DNA of 64,000 bases, from NCBI GenBank assembly GCA_013396995.1, contig VWZP01005600.1, positions 496,001-560,000 of the forward strand, read 5' to 3'. Below, one piece after another: positions 52,761 through 64,000 of this stretch. Source of the DNA: Dicaeum eximium. Its lineage: Eukaryota; Chordata; Aves; Passeriformes; Dicaeidae. A program made the translations under genes and the position numbers. Position 1 is the first letter of the stretch, and each line of letters begins with the position of its first letter. Under the pieces are notes generated by a model that ran no database searches, was not told where the DNA came from, and worked only from the letters and a program-made list of their open reading frames with translations.

Positions 52761-52778
52761 TGGTGCTCAATGTGGTGC
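52761..52778 (+). other. decayed retroviral primer-binding site (tRNA-Lys type)
   Basis: Eighteen bases beginning tggtgctcaatgtgg match 14 of 18 positions of the tRNA-Lys(1,2) primer-binding site used by betaretrovirus-like (class II) elements. The position just after the LTR end supports the call. The four mismatches indicate age or a non-functional copy. Confidence 0.7.
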
Positions 52779-53400
52779 TCCAAGGATTGGAGAGAATGAC
52801 AGATTTGATTGGAATGTGCCAGGTGGAATTTATAGCTGTCATTGCAGCCTGGCTGTTAATCAGCAGGCTCCCAATCATGCCTGCCATGGGGCTCTCTTGC
52901 CTGGCTGTCAGAGTCCAGGGCTTGTGAGTCCAGTGCTTGCGCTTTGCTCTCACTGCTGTGCCGTGCTCTCATCACCTCACTGCTGTGCCTGGGAACGCTT
53001 TGATAACAGCAATGGCCACACACCTGGGCTGGCAGGTGGCCAGGGCAGCGCTGCTGTGCCTGCTCTGGACAGGCTGAACTCCTCTGTGAACTCCTGTCCA
53101 AGGGACTGTGGCCAGCGGGTGAGTGTGGCAGGAGTGGGGCACCCTGAGGTGCCTGTGGCCACAGCCAAGCCCAGACCACAGCAGGTGCATCCCAAGGGAT
53201 CTGTGGCTGTGCCTGTGGCCACAGCCAAGCCCAGACCACAGCAGGTGCATCCCAAGGGATCTGTGGCTGTGCCTGTGGCCACAGCCAAGCCCAGACCACA
53301 GCAGGTGCATCCCAAGGGATCCATGGCCGTGGCTGTGTCTGTGGAGCAGCAGGTCCACCCCTGAAGGCACTGTGGCCCACGGATAAGGCCATGCTGGAGA
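52779..53400 (+). mobile_element. ERV leader remnant, truncated
   Basis: Sequence following the primer-binding site is GC-rich and continues the retroviral leader. A donor-like GTGAGT lies at 53119-53124. From 53149 comes a 60-base triplication, then a block (cactgtggcccacgg, ggccatgctggag) of the kind found in avian ERV leaders. The element stops at about 53400, where composition switches to AT-rich unique DNA. No gag, pol or env frame remains; a plus-strand frame across the leader (52747-53364) has no retroviral domain. The element is defective. Confidence 0.6.
53149..53330 (+). repeat. 60-bp tandem triplication within ERV leader
   Basis: Three units of 60 bases. Rows 53161-53220 and 53221-53280 are identical and the third diverges after about 40 bases. 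Each unit boundary carries the 12-base palindrome ctgtggccacag (53153-53164, 53213-53224, 53273-53284). Since 60 is a multiple of 3, several frames give long but meaningless repeat peptides. Confidence 0.95.
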
Positions 53401-55039
53401 ATGCACCTCAATGATAGATCTGTCTATGCCACAGCAGTACTTTGCAATTATGGAAGTATTTGGAGTTCATTATTTCTCAACTATTTCTTTCACAAGCAAA
53501 TTAATGCAGCATTCAAACCACTACAAATAAAACTCATGTATAGAACACATGGTTGGTGTATCAAAATTATTCAGGGGAGTGACAAATTACATTTTACTAT
53601 TGGCAGGCTAAAACTAGAGAAGCCTTCTGCAACTTCTTTTGACAGATATTTTGAGTTGATACAAACATCAAGGTCAAAATATGGTCATCATACCCTAAGG
53701 AGGACCTTGTTTGCAAAACAATCCTGTATGAACTGATCACTGAGTGCAGCCACTTTTTAGAAATGCTTTTCTCTAACGAGAAGGAAACCTGGACTTCAAA
53801 TACCTTTTTAACCATAAGGCTTGGTATTGTCTCCAGCAGAAGGAGACTAGAAATGGATTTAGTGAAGGGATTAGGTAACTTTTTTCAAGTGATTTCTCGC
53901 CAACCTTAATGACTGAGACTGATGAGGCACAAGTTCAGTGTCAGCACAAGCACAGGTTCAAGAAAGAGAAAGGAGGGCAAGAGCTCACTCTGCCCAGGTC
54001 AGTGTCCCATAATACCTCTGGTACAAGGCTTTCACAGCATCTTGCATATTTTCAAAGAAATTACTCATGTGAAACCTCATGTTGTACCTACAGAGCCCAT
54101 ACATCATCCATACAGAGCAGGACCTACCTATCCATGGCAAAGGACCTCAGGGTGGAATGAAACAGGGACCTCACAAGGTGGAATATGGCCCTGGAGCGAC
54201 CCAGGGGAACCTGTTCAGTAATGGTGTAATGAACATGCTGAGAGGAAAGCCAGCATCACTCTGTAGCAGTTAACATTAAAAAGCCACATACTTTAAAAAA
54301 ATCCCCCCCAAAAAAACCCCAAAAAACCCCAAAACAACAACAACAAAAAAACCCAACTAAAAATCTAAGAATGGCATGGCCAGTCCAAAGGTAGAATATA
54401 CTGGGGTACCTCAGAGCTTCATGCTCCTGTGCCACAGAAAGACCTGCTGCTGCCCACTGTGAAGTTTGGTGACACCCCAAATGACTCATTTTGTGTCCCT
54501 TTGAGAAGGTCATACCCACTCAGAAGAAAACACACAGCAGAATTCCATGCAGACAGAAAAAATGAGACAGTACTTCTTGAAGGCTTCAGTACATCCCGTG
54601 CAACACAGAATTCTTTTTTTCTCCTGCTGCAGGGCTCAACCCATTAACTTGTTTTGGGTTAGAGACCAGAAAGCACAACAAGATCATCTTGAACTGTTTG
54701 ACAGGGATTTTTCTGTTCCAAAAGCCACAGATTGTGAGCATCTATCAAACCATCCTTTCTAATTTAATTGGGCTGCAGTTTACACTCACAACAAACAATA
54801 AAGTTAGAGTAATGAGTTTCAATCACAGGACTCTAGCAAAGAGTTTAATTTATACACGTAATTAAAGTTACCATCTTACTGTCCTTTCCTTGCTCTTGGT
54901 ACTGTAACAGAAACTTTATCACCAGTGATCTTTTCATAATATTAGAAACTCCTTCAGACATGGGCAGCAATGTTTCCACCTGGAACCAGTATCAGGCTTC
55001 ATTGCACCAAAATGAAGTGAGCAGAATGCAATCCCACCT
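53401..55039. other. unique sequence, no gene seen
   Basis: Begins at the truncation point of the ERV. A 111-codon frame at 53401-53736 resembles nothing known. An A/C low-complexity tract lies at 54293-54352. Confidence 0.5.
54293..54352. repeat. A/C low-complexity tract
   Basis: Alternating adenine and cytosine homopolymer runs followed by (AAC)n. Confidence 0.88.
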
Positions 55040-55540
55040 TCTTTTACTTAACCCCATCTTTTTAAAGATCCAATAATACCTTTTGAAAGGGCTTCTAGCA
55101 ACTCACAATGTTTTAATAGCATTTTAATAGTATTAATAATTAAGTAGTGATTTTAAATGCAGTAAAACCCACATACATCTTCTGACTGAATGATTAAACA
55201 GGTGCAGGCCAAAACTGACGCAAATTTAACTCGGCACTCATTTTTTTAGTTCATTTAGAATCAAGAGCATGTATAGTGTTCAAAATGCTAATTAGCAATG
55301 TGAAAATAAAATCCTAAGATGGTTTCAGAGAGTAACTTTTGCACGATTTGTGAATTAACCTAAGCCAATCACTTCTTCATCCTAAGAATTAAACAAGAAT
55401 TCAATTAGACAAAACCATTAAACCGGCAGCTTTAAGAGCAACTCTTCTTTCTGCATTTGAATATAAACACTTATCTTAATACCAAGCCAGACATCGTTGA
55501 AGTCCCTTGTATTCAAGAGAATCCTTGACTCTTGTTACAG
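55040..55540. promoter_or_regulatory. candidate conserved non-coding element
   Basis: Non-repetitive AT-rich block rich in homeodomain-like words (attaataattaag, atgctaattagcaat, caattagac) plus gcacgatttgtgaatt and gattaaacaggtg (E-box CAGGTG). The word attgctaattagcat is nearly self-complementary at about 55289-55300. No frame is open across it. Conservation is not testable here. Confidence 0.28.
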
Positions 55541-56594
55541 GAAGCAATTTTGATATCAGGAAATCAGTTGCTTGATTATTTTTTGTTTATTTATTTATTT
55601 TTCAAACTAAATTAGTGTTTGCCAAAACACTTCAGAATAGAAAGCAGCCTTATTATGAAATTACAGCTGGTTGGTTCATACTTCCTGCAATCCCCAGTTC
55701 ATGCAAAATATCAGGTTTACATACTTTGAAGTAATCTGAGCAACCAGCACCAGAAGAACCTGGACAGAGTATCCACGTTTCTTTCCACGGATCAGTAAGA
55801 ACTTTTCAAAATGAAACACTGGCAAAAACTACATTCAAATGAGGACTGAGAAACACTGACTGCCCCTATTATTCCGGGATCCCTGAAGGAAAACCTTTTC
55901 AACACTCTCACAAAGCACTGCTTGTACTTCACACTTCCATGTGTGTGAGAGCTGGGCTGGAAAAATGGTAACTGAAATCTGTCGGTGTGTGAAGGTGAGA
56001 GGCACTACAGGGCTGCTCTGCTTTGCATGTCAATAAAAATACCAGATAATTAGTACATTAATGGTTGCTTCGATTGCTGTGCATGTTCATCAGAGTATTT
56101 CCTTAGCACCACGCACCATTAGAAGCCAGTCACCGTACGAAGGAGAGATTTCCTTGAAAGAAGAGGCACAGAACCACCTGCTGCCCTTTCTTTGGTGCGG
56201 GATGCTCACCTCCGAGAAACACCCAGCATTTGTATGCACCGAAAATGAAATCACAGAGCAGCACGGGCACAACAAACACCCCGTAGCTCCCTGCACCGGG
56301 ACTGTCACACCCATCAGAGCACTGCTGGGGTCACGGTGTCACAGCACGGGACACGGGAGGGACAAGGGCAGGCACAGCTCTGGGGGCCACGCTCCTCTCC
56401 TGAGGAGCATCTCTTCTGAGCACGATTTTATACAAGGGGGACACAGCCTCAAAGGAGGAACCCCTGAAAAGCAGCAGCATTAACAGGCCAGGGGAAGGCT
56501 GGGAGGCCATGAGGGCAGGGAAGGAGCCAGAACTGGCTGCGGGCAGAGAAATGTGGAGACGCTCATTTCAGTTGAAGAGAGAAACGGAGTGAGC
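55541..56594. other. unique sequence left of second LTR, no gene seen
   Basis: Includes a (TTTA)n run at 55585-55602. A plus-strand frame of 140 codons at 56061-56483 is in a locally GC-richer area and has no recognised domain. A purine-rich stretch (gaagagagaaacgg) just before 56595 could be a remnant polypurine tract of the LTR's parent element. Confidence 0.45.
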
Positions 56595-56903
56595 TGTTTG
56601 AGTAACCTTAGAATTCTAGATGGTGTTATGTCTTTCTGTAGCCATTGTTTATAATAGCTAGCTACTGTTTGTAATAGTTTGTCCTTCGGGGTATGATGTT
56701 CCCTATTCACCAGTTAGGTGAGAGATGTTCTTTTGTAGTTCTTTTCTATCCAATCATAATTCGCTTTAGCAAAGCATGTTATAAAAGGCGCGGGGTTTGT
56801 AATAAACTTCCCTTTTTGGCCCTGAAGCCTTCTGAGACTGGACTCCTTCTTCCTCGCACCCGGCTCGACAGCGACAGAGGAAGCCCTGTCAGGGTCTCAG
56901 ACA
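56595..56903 (+). mobile_element. second ERV LTR, probably solo
   Basis: About 309 bases with TGTTTGAG at the left end and CTCAGACA at the right end (7 of 8 inverted-repeat positions match). Internal order is that of a retroviral LTR: CCAAT box (56750-56756), TATA box tataaaag (56780-56787), AATAAA polyadenylation signal (56801-56806), then an R/U5-like cctgaagccttctgagactgg. No primer-binding site follows the right end and no internal genes flank it, so a solo LTR is likely. It is unrelated to the LTR at 52171. The left limit could be some 45 bases further left (tgtggagacg). Confidence 0.72.
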
Positions 56904-59900
56904 CCCCTCCAGTGAGGGAAACTCCCTCTCTCTGCCCGTTCAGGCGCTGCAAAGGGGCTTCCCCCTGCTGCAGGAGAAATGGAAGCACAATGAGTCACAT
57001 TGGCCCAGATTCCTCCTCCAGGAAGGATCTTTGCTCATTAACAGGTAATTAACACCAGGAGCTCATTCCCGTCCAGGCAGGGAAAGCAGCACCTTGCAGG
57101 TGATGCTGCCCAGTGCTCTTCTCTTCCCCCTGCACACGCAGCTCTGGAATGTGACCCCTGGTACCAGTCACCATTTCATGAAGGAAAGTAAAATAGCTCT
57201 GCTGCCCAATTTCCCTGCCTGACATACACGGGCACTGCGTTCCCCTGCATATGTAAGGCTTTGTTTTTCTCTCTTGCGTTATTTTGTCTTACAGTATTTT
57301 GCTTTTCATAAGGCTATATTTTAGCATTGTTGCAACAGGTTAATTATATTCTATTTCAATAAGCATCTTGGTTTAACCTCTGCTTGTACAATATTAAACT
57401 CTCAACCTCACCCCTGCATTCTTTTCCAACAGGGAAATTCCAGACACTTTGGTGGTTATGAATTTTTCTTAACCTCTGTGATGGCTTTTCCAACACATGT
57501 TAATTTATTATTAACTACTAGTGCAAGTGTTCTGAATCCAGTACCTGCAATGTCTTGGTGATTGTACTCTGTAAGTCTGTAACTCTTAGTGAGCACCCCA
57601 GCCCTCACACTGGAAAATTACTGATTCTCCTCTTCAACCTCACATTTTTGTACCAGATCAAGGACTTCCTCCAGTGGAAACTGCTGGTCAAATGACAGGC
57701 AAAGAGACACACCCATGCTCAGAATATTCTCTCCAGTTGGTGACTTCTTAGGATTTGCTGCCCAGCCACTGTCTCCAGCCAGCTGCAGGGTTTTGGTTAC
57801 TGGGGGAACCACAGTGACATGAGCACAAATGACCAAATCACACTCAGCCTCCTACTTTGGTGCACACTGTGTGCTCCAATCCACACAATCCTGGGGAGAA
57901 ATGAGGAAGTGGAATTCAGGAAACAAGGGAGAAAGGAAACCCAAAGGCAATTCCTTCTGATCAAAAGCATGGACATGGAAGAAAAACAAAATCTCAATTT
58001 CAACCAGAGACTGTGCTTGGGGGACTTTCCCAGATTTGTCTAAGTTCAGGATTTCTACAATCCTGTGCTGTATTGGGGCCCTTAGTCACTGCTGCTCACT
58101 GCCAGGCTAAAGAAATATTTTATCCTTCAGAATGCACATGAGTTTTCATTCTATGTCTTTAAGACAAGCTTCATATTTATATTTGTCATATCAAAATAAA
58201 AAGGAAAATCAATGTTGTGTAGTATTTAGATTCTACACATCTAAGTAGCCATGATGAATTAATCACAGCAAAAATGATCTGCAGAGAAAAAAGTCAAAAA
58301 ATACATTGAACTTTAAAATTTTACATTGAAGCAGAATAACTCCCTCAAGTTATAGAGTACAATTACCACAACACTATTTTGGCTGTGCACAGCCAGTTAA
58401 ATAGGATTCATTTAGCAACTCCTAAATACCAGTAAAAGGCAAACATCTTCATGTATAGGCCACGCTCACTCATTCCTGTGCTCTGGAGTGTATTCAGAAA
58501 TGATTTCTTCAATTAGCCAGACATAGTGTCTAACGAAGGACCTACTTCTCATTAAGGATTATTTAATCATGTGGAGATTGGAAGGCATTTTCTCCAGCTA
58601 TTTTTGAGTTCCTGATAATTAAGAGATGCTTAAAATGTTTTTCAAATGTACTTTCACCTCATAACAATACCAAAGAATTTTCCCTATCCCAATTCATTTC
58701 TCTACCACCATCAAGCATCAGAAACACACAAAAGTGTCAGAGAGATGACATCAGACCTCCATCTACAATATTCACTACTCTAAAGCCTGCAATAGGAAAA
58801 GGGGAAAAAAATAAAAGTCCTTGAAAAATTGCAGAATAAAAAAGCAAGAGACAATCCTGCTGCACAATTCCACCTGGCCTGATGATAGGCTTGGCTTTGC
58901 TTTTTAAAATCTGTAAACCTCTAGTAGGATTGTACTTTATTCACATTTTGCAACTGAAGTCAACACATTGAAAAGCTGCAACAGTAGCAATATATTCAGT
59001 TATTTCCTTATTATTACCTTGGCTCCCATCTATGAAAGTTTCTATTAGACTACATAAGCAGGTACTTTTTCAGTCATATGGCCTGAAATCCATACTGAAA
59101 TGCATTACACAAAAAAAGGTCTCCCATAAAATACTGTTCTTGCACCAGACAACACAGACAATGAAGGGGAGATGAAATTTGTAGCATAAATACTAGAGTA
59201 AAATAAATAAAGCAGTAGCTGTCAACATATTAACAACAACTTAATCTCTTGAAAATGAGAAGCAGAAATGAAATTGCAAAGAATATTCCCGACAGCTACA
59301 GTTACAAGTGACACACACAAATCCTGTTTATTGTTCTCTTCCCATGTGAGCTGGTATCTTATATATCCCACTGCTTGGGAGTTGATTATGAAAGCAATGC
59401 TGGGGTCTAAGATTCTCTTACAACTATTCCTCTGAATTCCCATAAGAAATGCAGAAATAGGTCACACCAGTTCTCACACTGCTCTGCCTCACTAATTTGG
59501 CAGACTAACTTCTATTAGCAGCACACTACACTTGCCTGCAATACATCACAAGCTGCTGACACTTTCATACATACAAATAATTGCTTTTAGAGAAAGAATT
59601 ACTGCATCAGTACTAAGTTATGGAGTACTAAGTAATTCGTAAGAAGCTCATCTGAGAAGTCTACCACATGGCAGGGTCTCCCAGTCATTTAAATAAACAC
59701 AGCTGAAAGGAAAAGTCTCACACTCTAAGTGTTCCTCTTCCCTCTACTATTATTTCCATATATCATCACGAATACTGAATGAGCTTTAGCAAATGCAGAG
59801 ACTGACAAACTGTATTGCTTTTGGTGAGATAAATCCTTCCTTCAACAGCCTCACGACCACGTTCCTTCTCTGCCTTATCTCCTACTCTATTCTGCGCCTG

Positions 59901-62900
59901 TTCAGACAGATATTTCCTCTGCCAATCTTTTAAATCCTTTGCCTTTCTCACTTTCTCCTTTCTCCCATTACCACTCCTGCTTGTCCGTATTTTTTTCCCA
60001 GATACAACCCATCAGAACAGGGTAACTCATGAACAAATGCTAGAAAGCAGAGCTCCATTCCTGGTGCTCCATTCCTGACATACCTGTCAGGCACACATCA
60101 TCCCAGACCTTGGACACAAGATATTAAAGTAAAATTCACCAATATCAGTCATTTTCCCAGTTCCCATAACTAGACAGCAATGTCATTAACAACAGCACAT
60201 TTTCTGTGACATTTTTGCCTGAGTCCTTTTTTTTCCCCTGAACTGATAACAAGAATAGAAAACAAATTACATGGTCTATACACTTAAGTGATTTGTAATG
60301 GATTCATTTCACACCAAGACGTGGTAAGTAACACCATCCAGCACACCATGTCAGTATCACAGAGTTTGTGATTAAATGTGAACAATAACTGCAAAATGCA
60401 GGTAAGAGATCCCAGAAAACTGCCAGAGCTCTCCCAGAGCCCCTCAATGCCAGCCCACACCAGGCACCTCCCCAAAGGGCCAGAGTGGCAAAAGTTCAAG
60501 GACATTTAATTACAAAGGCATGGCTGTGAGATGGGTAATCTTGATTCCTTCTGGGCAGTAAAGAATTCATCTTTAAAAGCATCATTCTGGACAGGCCAGA
60601 GGGACTGGGAAAGCTCGTGGGATGGCTGCAACAGTAATATATCAGTGTGCTCAGAACTAAAGAAAACCCCAACAGTCAAAAACGACTCCACCAGCTGTTT
60701 GTGAAGGGGGAACCTTACTCCATTTTGAAACTTGTTTCTTTGATTTCTCTTACTAAAGGAAATGAAATTGTCTCAAATAGAGGGTACAGGGTTAAATGCT
60801 GTGCAAATCTATTTTCTTTGCCTCTGAAACCTTGCAGAGACTAAAGAGAGAGAAGACACTTCAGGGTGTTGAGAGACTCCCCAGCAGAGTCTTTACAGAT
60901 GACCAAAATGCCCAGTGTTGCTAGTTTTGTATGATGGAATAGACTTTTAAAAGGTAAAATTAAGATACGTGACTAGGAATTGCAAAGCAGTATTATTCAT
61001 TCAAAAAACCCTGTGGCATAGCAGAAAAAGAAAAGTACAGATCAAGGAAAGTATGTGCAAGTACAACAAAAATCTGAACTAAAGAAATACAGATTAGCAG
61101 AGGTCACCAATTTCACATAAAAATTTTGTTCATCAAGATGACAAAGAAGCACCTAGAAAAGGAACAACTTCAAACTTAAGTTGATGGAACAGGGAAGATC
61201 TCAGCAGCTACACAACAATTCATTAACATAAGAGTACTGTAGAAGAATGGAGATGCTTCCAGTTGATTTGGGTTTTGATTTATTTTATTGTTGATATTTA
61301 ATCCTCCTTTTACTTCCTTTTCCCCTGACTGAGCTGAGATAAGAGAACTGCAGGACCACTGAGGTTGCAGGGCCCTCCAGAGATAACCTCCTGGGAGCTG
61401 CTGCTGCTGCTGGGGTCAGCACAGACCTGCCCAGGGCTCCACCAGGTGCTGCAGGGACAGACAGCTCCCAGCCTCCCTTGGGCAACATTTTCAACAACAT
61501 CCTAGCCAAATCTAAAGAGAAAATGGTATTAATGTTCACAGATTATGAAGAGCTTGAACAGAAGTTGTGAGGCTTAAAAGTGTATTTTCAATCTGGTTTA
61601 TATAAAGCTACCTACATGCTGCAAGTGACTGTGCCAATGTTTGTGGCCTCGTGCCTCCTGCCTAAAGAGCTCCCTGAGACAGAGAAAGCATTCTGCAGTC
61701 AGGATCTCTCAGTAGGAGTTTTTACTTTATTTAGAAGGAAAAAGTGAGCAAACAGAATTTTAGGGGGAAAAAAGTGCATAATTTCTAGCTTATCTTTCCT
61801 TAAACTTTTTCATTCTCCATTATGATGCCAGATAGAAATGGTACAGGCATGAAACTGAGACCATTCCTTAAAATGATTCAGGATAACTGCCTCAGCATAT
61901 TTCTATGAAAACTGTGCATAACTCTTGGCCTAAATAATATACAGTCCCAAATCAAAAACATAAAACTGAAATCCAAGGACTTGGCTTGCTTGTGCCTCCT
62001 TTGACCAGCCTCAGCAGTTAAGACAAACATTGCAAAGTTTTTGTGCTTACTGTACCATTAAGAAGGAAGCAAAATAAGTGTTCCAAGTATCTGAAATGTT
62101 GACACTTGAGAAACACATCATATAGGTACACAAGACATGCTGTGCCTCTGTGAAAGGCTGAATGTGTTAGCTTAGATCTCTCCAACACTGAGCTGTTTGA
62201 TTTCTCAACCCTAAAACTGCACGATTTTTATGGTAGCTTTTGCCCTAGTATTTTCTAAAGCTGTGTATCCCAGAGGAAGACAAAACACCTACAGCACTAC
62301 TGACAGAGAACAACTCAATCAAGATTTGGGATAGAAATTTTTTTAGGGACAGGATTAATGCCCAAGCCCCCTATGTTAAAAAAGAAACCTTCCTTCTTAC
62401 AAGAAGAAAGGAGGACATTGGCTACCTAAATCTACATAATCTTCAAATCAACATGAAAAAAAAGAAAAGAAAAACAACACACCAAGATTCAGGTTGACAG
62501 AGCACAGTCATTGTTATGTTGACTAGAAATTTTACCAGATGGTTACCTTTGATTTGTTTTTGAAAATGCATTGCTTGAGGAATCTAGCAACGTTTAATCC
62601 TGGTATTATGTGTCTTATTAAAATCCTAGCTGGTTCTACACTTGTGGATTACTATGAATTTGAGAAGTACAACCACACTGTAGAAGAAGCTTCATGAATT
62701 CCTCAGAAGACAAATCCCTACTTCTAAATATTATACAAACTCCCGCTCAGGAAATTTTATCCCACTGAACCCTCTTTTATTAGAAACTTTATGATTATCA
62801 ACGTCAGCACAGTTTAAACTGTCGGAATACTTTTCTCACAGAAATATATTAGCTGTATTTTACTGTAGCATTCTGCATGGGTTCAGCTTCAAATCCTACT

Positions 62901-64000
62901 CATAACAGTTACATTAGCAATAACACAAATTACACATAATTGGATTTTTTTAGACTGCTAGTCTCCCCCACTCCACTAGCAGAGCGCATAGAAACCTCTT
63001 CATTATAAAAACTTTTCTTTTTTTTTCCACTTTTGGTTTTTTTTTCCTCTTATGAAATTCCAGTAGAGAGAGGTTGTTATATAGCACATTTAATATGTAG
63101 TAAATTAGGGAATCTTTACCAATTGCTAGTAAGTCTGAAAAGAAATGGTATAAATCCACTGTAATTGAGAATATGTTATAAAAGAATGATGTTCTGGCTA
63201 TGTAATTACATTATTTCCCTTTGAATATAGGTGGTACTAACAAAAGGATACTGTAGATAATTAATCCATGAATTAATGCACTCCTTTTAAGCATGATTTA
63301 TGATAAAAAGTTTAAATTTCAGGTTTTCTGTATAGATTGAAATATAACATATTTCAAGGATATTACAATTTTTTCCTAAAAATATTTACTTTGAATAACT
63401 GCAATTATTTATCATGTACTATCTACTCCTCTATTTGTGAATTAAGCTATACTACAAAATGTATTCAAAATAAAATGCACTTCTCTCCCACTCGCCAAAA
63501 AAAGAAAAACCGAATAAAAGATGGCACGAGGTGCTTTAGGAACATCAGCATTGTTAAAACTAAGGTCATTTGCTCCAGTTGTATAAGCTGAGGGGTTTTT
63601 GCTCTGCTCCATTAACAGTATAATTACTGCTGGAAACCAACCATTAACTTTGTGTATTTGCCATAGGAGAGAATCCGAGAATCCGAGTCCATTATTTTTA
63701 CGAGGTGCTTTTTTTTGAAAGCTCCCTGTGATTTTTGACATTTTGGGCTGAAATTGATGCCTTTTCCTGGTCTTAAAAAAACTGAGAGGCAGACGTGGTT
63801 AAGGGATGAGGGGTTTTTACCTCGGTCTGGCCTAACAGAACATTAGGGTTAAGTTAAGTTAGCACACTTAAGGAATTACAAGCATGCATGTGAAGAATAC
63901 TGAGAATATATAAAAGTTAAATAAAAGGTAAATAAAAGAAAAGGCAAAAAATCATCTTGGCATCAAAATGAATGAGTGGGAGGGTTCATGTGCATCAGGA
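56904..64000. other. AT-rich unique sequence to window end, no gene seen
   Basis: GC-richer to about 57.2 kb, then AT-rich. A (GCT)5 run occurs near 61398. Open frames at 57618-57836, 61285-61539 and elsewhere are short and unrecognised. The word acgaggtgctttt occurs near 63526 and again near 63699. I see no exon with convincing splice sites. Confidence 0.5.

Noticed and set aside
52747..53364. 205-codon plus-strand frame in the ERV leader
   Set aside because: It spans the untranslated leader and the 60-bp triplication and begins at the LTR end; no gag motif is present.
57618..58003. Two overlapping minus-strand frames resembling protein by texture
   Set aside because: Considered as a decayed retrogene, but I could not tie the sequence to any family and the two frames disagree; not listed as a pseudogene.
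1..64000. tRNA, rRNA, CRISPR arrays, bacterial operons or phage-like systems
   Set aside because: Nothing with the structure of these was seen; the composition and repeats are those of a vertebrate chromosome.

Overview
The window looks like vertebrate nuclear DNA, most probably from a passerine bird. It is AT-rich and repeat-poor. Its interspersed repeats are CR1 LINE 3' ends and avian-type class II endogenous retrovirus (ERV) pieces, and I recognised no Alu, L1 or mammalian SINEs. The species is an inference; nothing in the sequence names it. No complete protein-coding gene can be read. The open frames on both strands are about the lengths expected by chance, or lie inside repeats. The best reading is intergenic or long-intron DNA with small GC islands, candidate regulatory elements, and at most one or two isolated exons.

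Layout: 1-7.9 kb is AT-rich unique DNA with a 37-bp tandem duplication, a 24-bp perfect palindrome and a G-quadruplex motif. A CR1 fragment (+) lies at 7.88-8.33 kb. A CpG-enriched block at 14.7-15.25 kb carries a good splice donor on the minus strand and looks like a promoter with a non-coding first exon. A larger GC-rich island spans 23.2-24.75 kb; it contains a short CR1 (-), a 106-base assembly gap and a 15-bp GC-rich tandem repeat. At 33.3-33.45 kb the minus strand has a possible terminal coding exon of 48 codons behind a good acceptor. At 35.3-35.75 kb there is a strong enhancer-like element with a perfect inverted repeat of homeodomain cores. A CR1 (-) lies at 39.4 kb, between two copies of a 60-bp hairpin-bearing sequence. 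A second CpG-rich element with paired TCF/LEF motifs and an octamer lies at 45.1-45.5 kb.

The stretch from 50.9 to 57 kb is the most dynamic. It holds a 17-unit, 20-bp minisatellite. It also holds an ERV 5' LTR with a decayed tRNA-Lys type primer-binding site and a leader containing a 60-bp triplication, and a second, unrelated solo-type LTR. The remaining sequence to 64 kb is AT-rich with no recognisable gene.

I found no evidence for a new multi-gene system. The most useful leads are the two GC islands as promoters, the 33.3 kb candidate exon, the 35.3 kb homeodomain element, and the satellite and ERV cluster.
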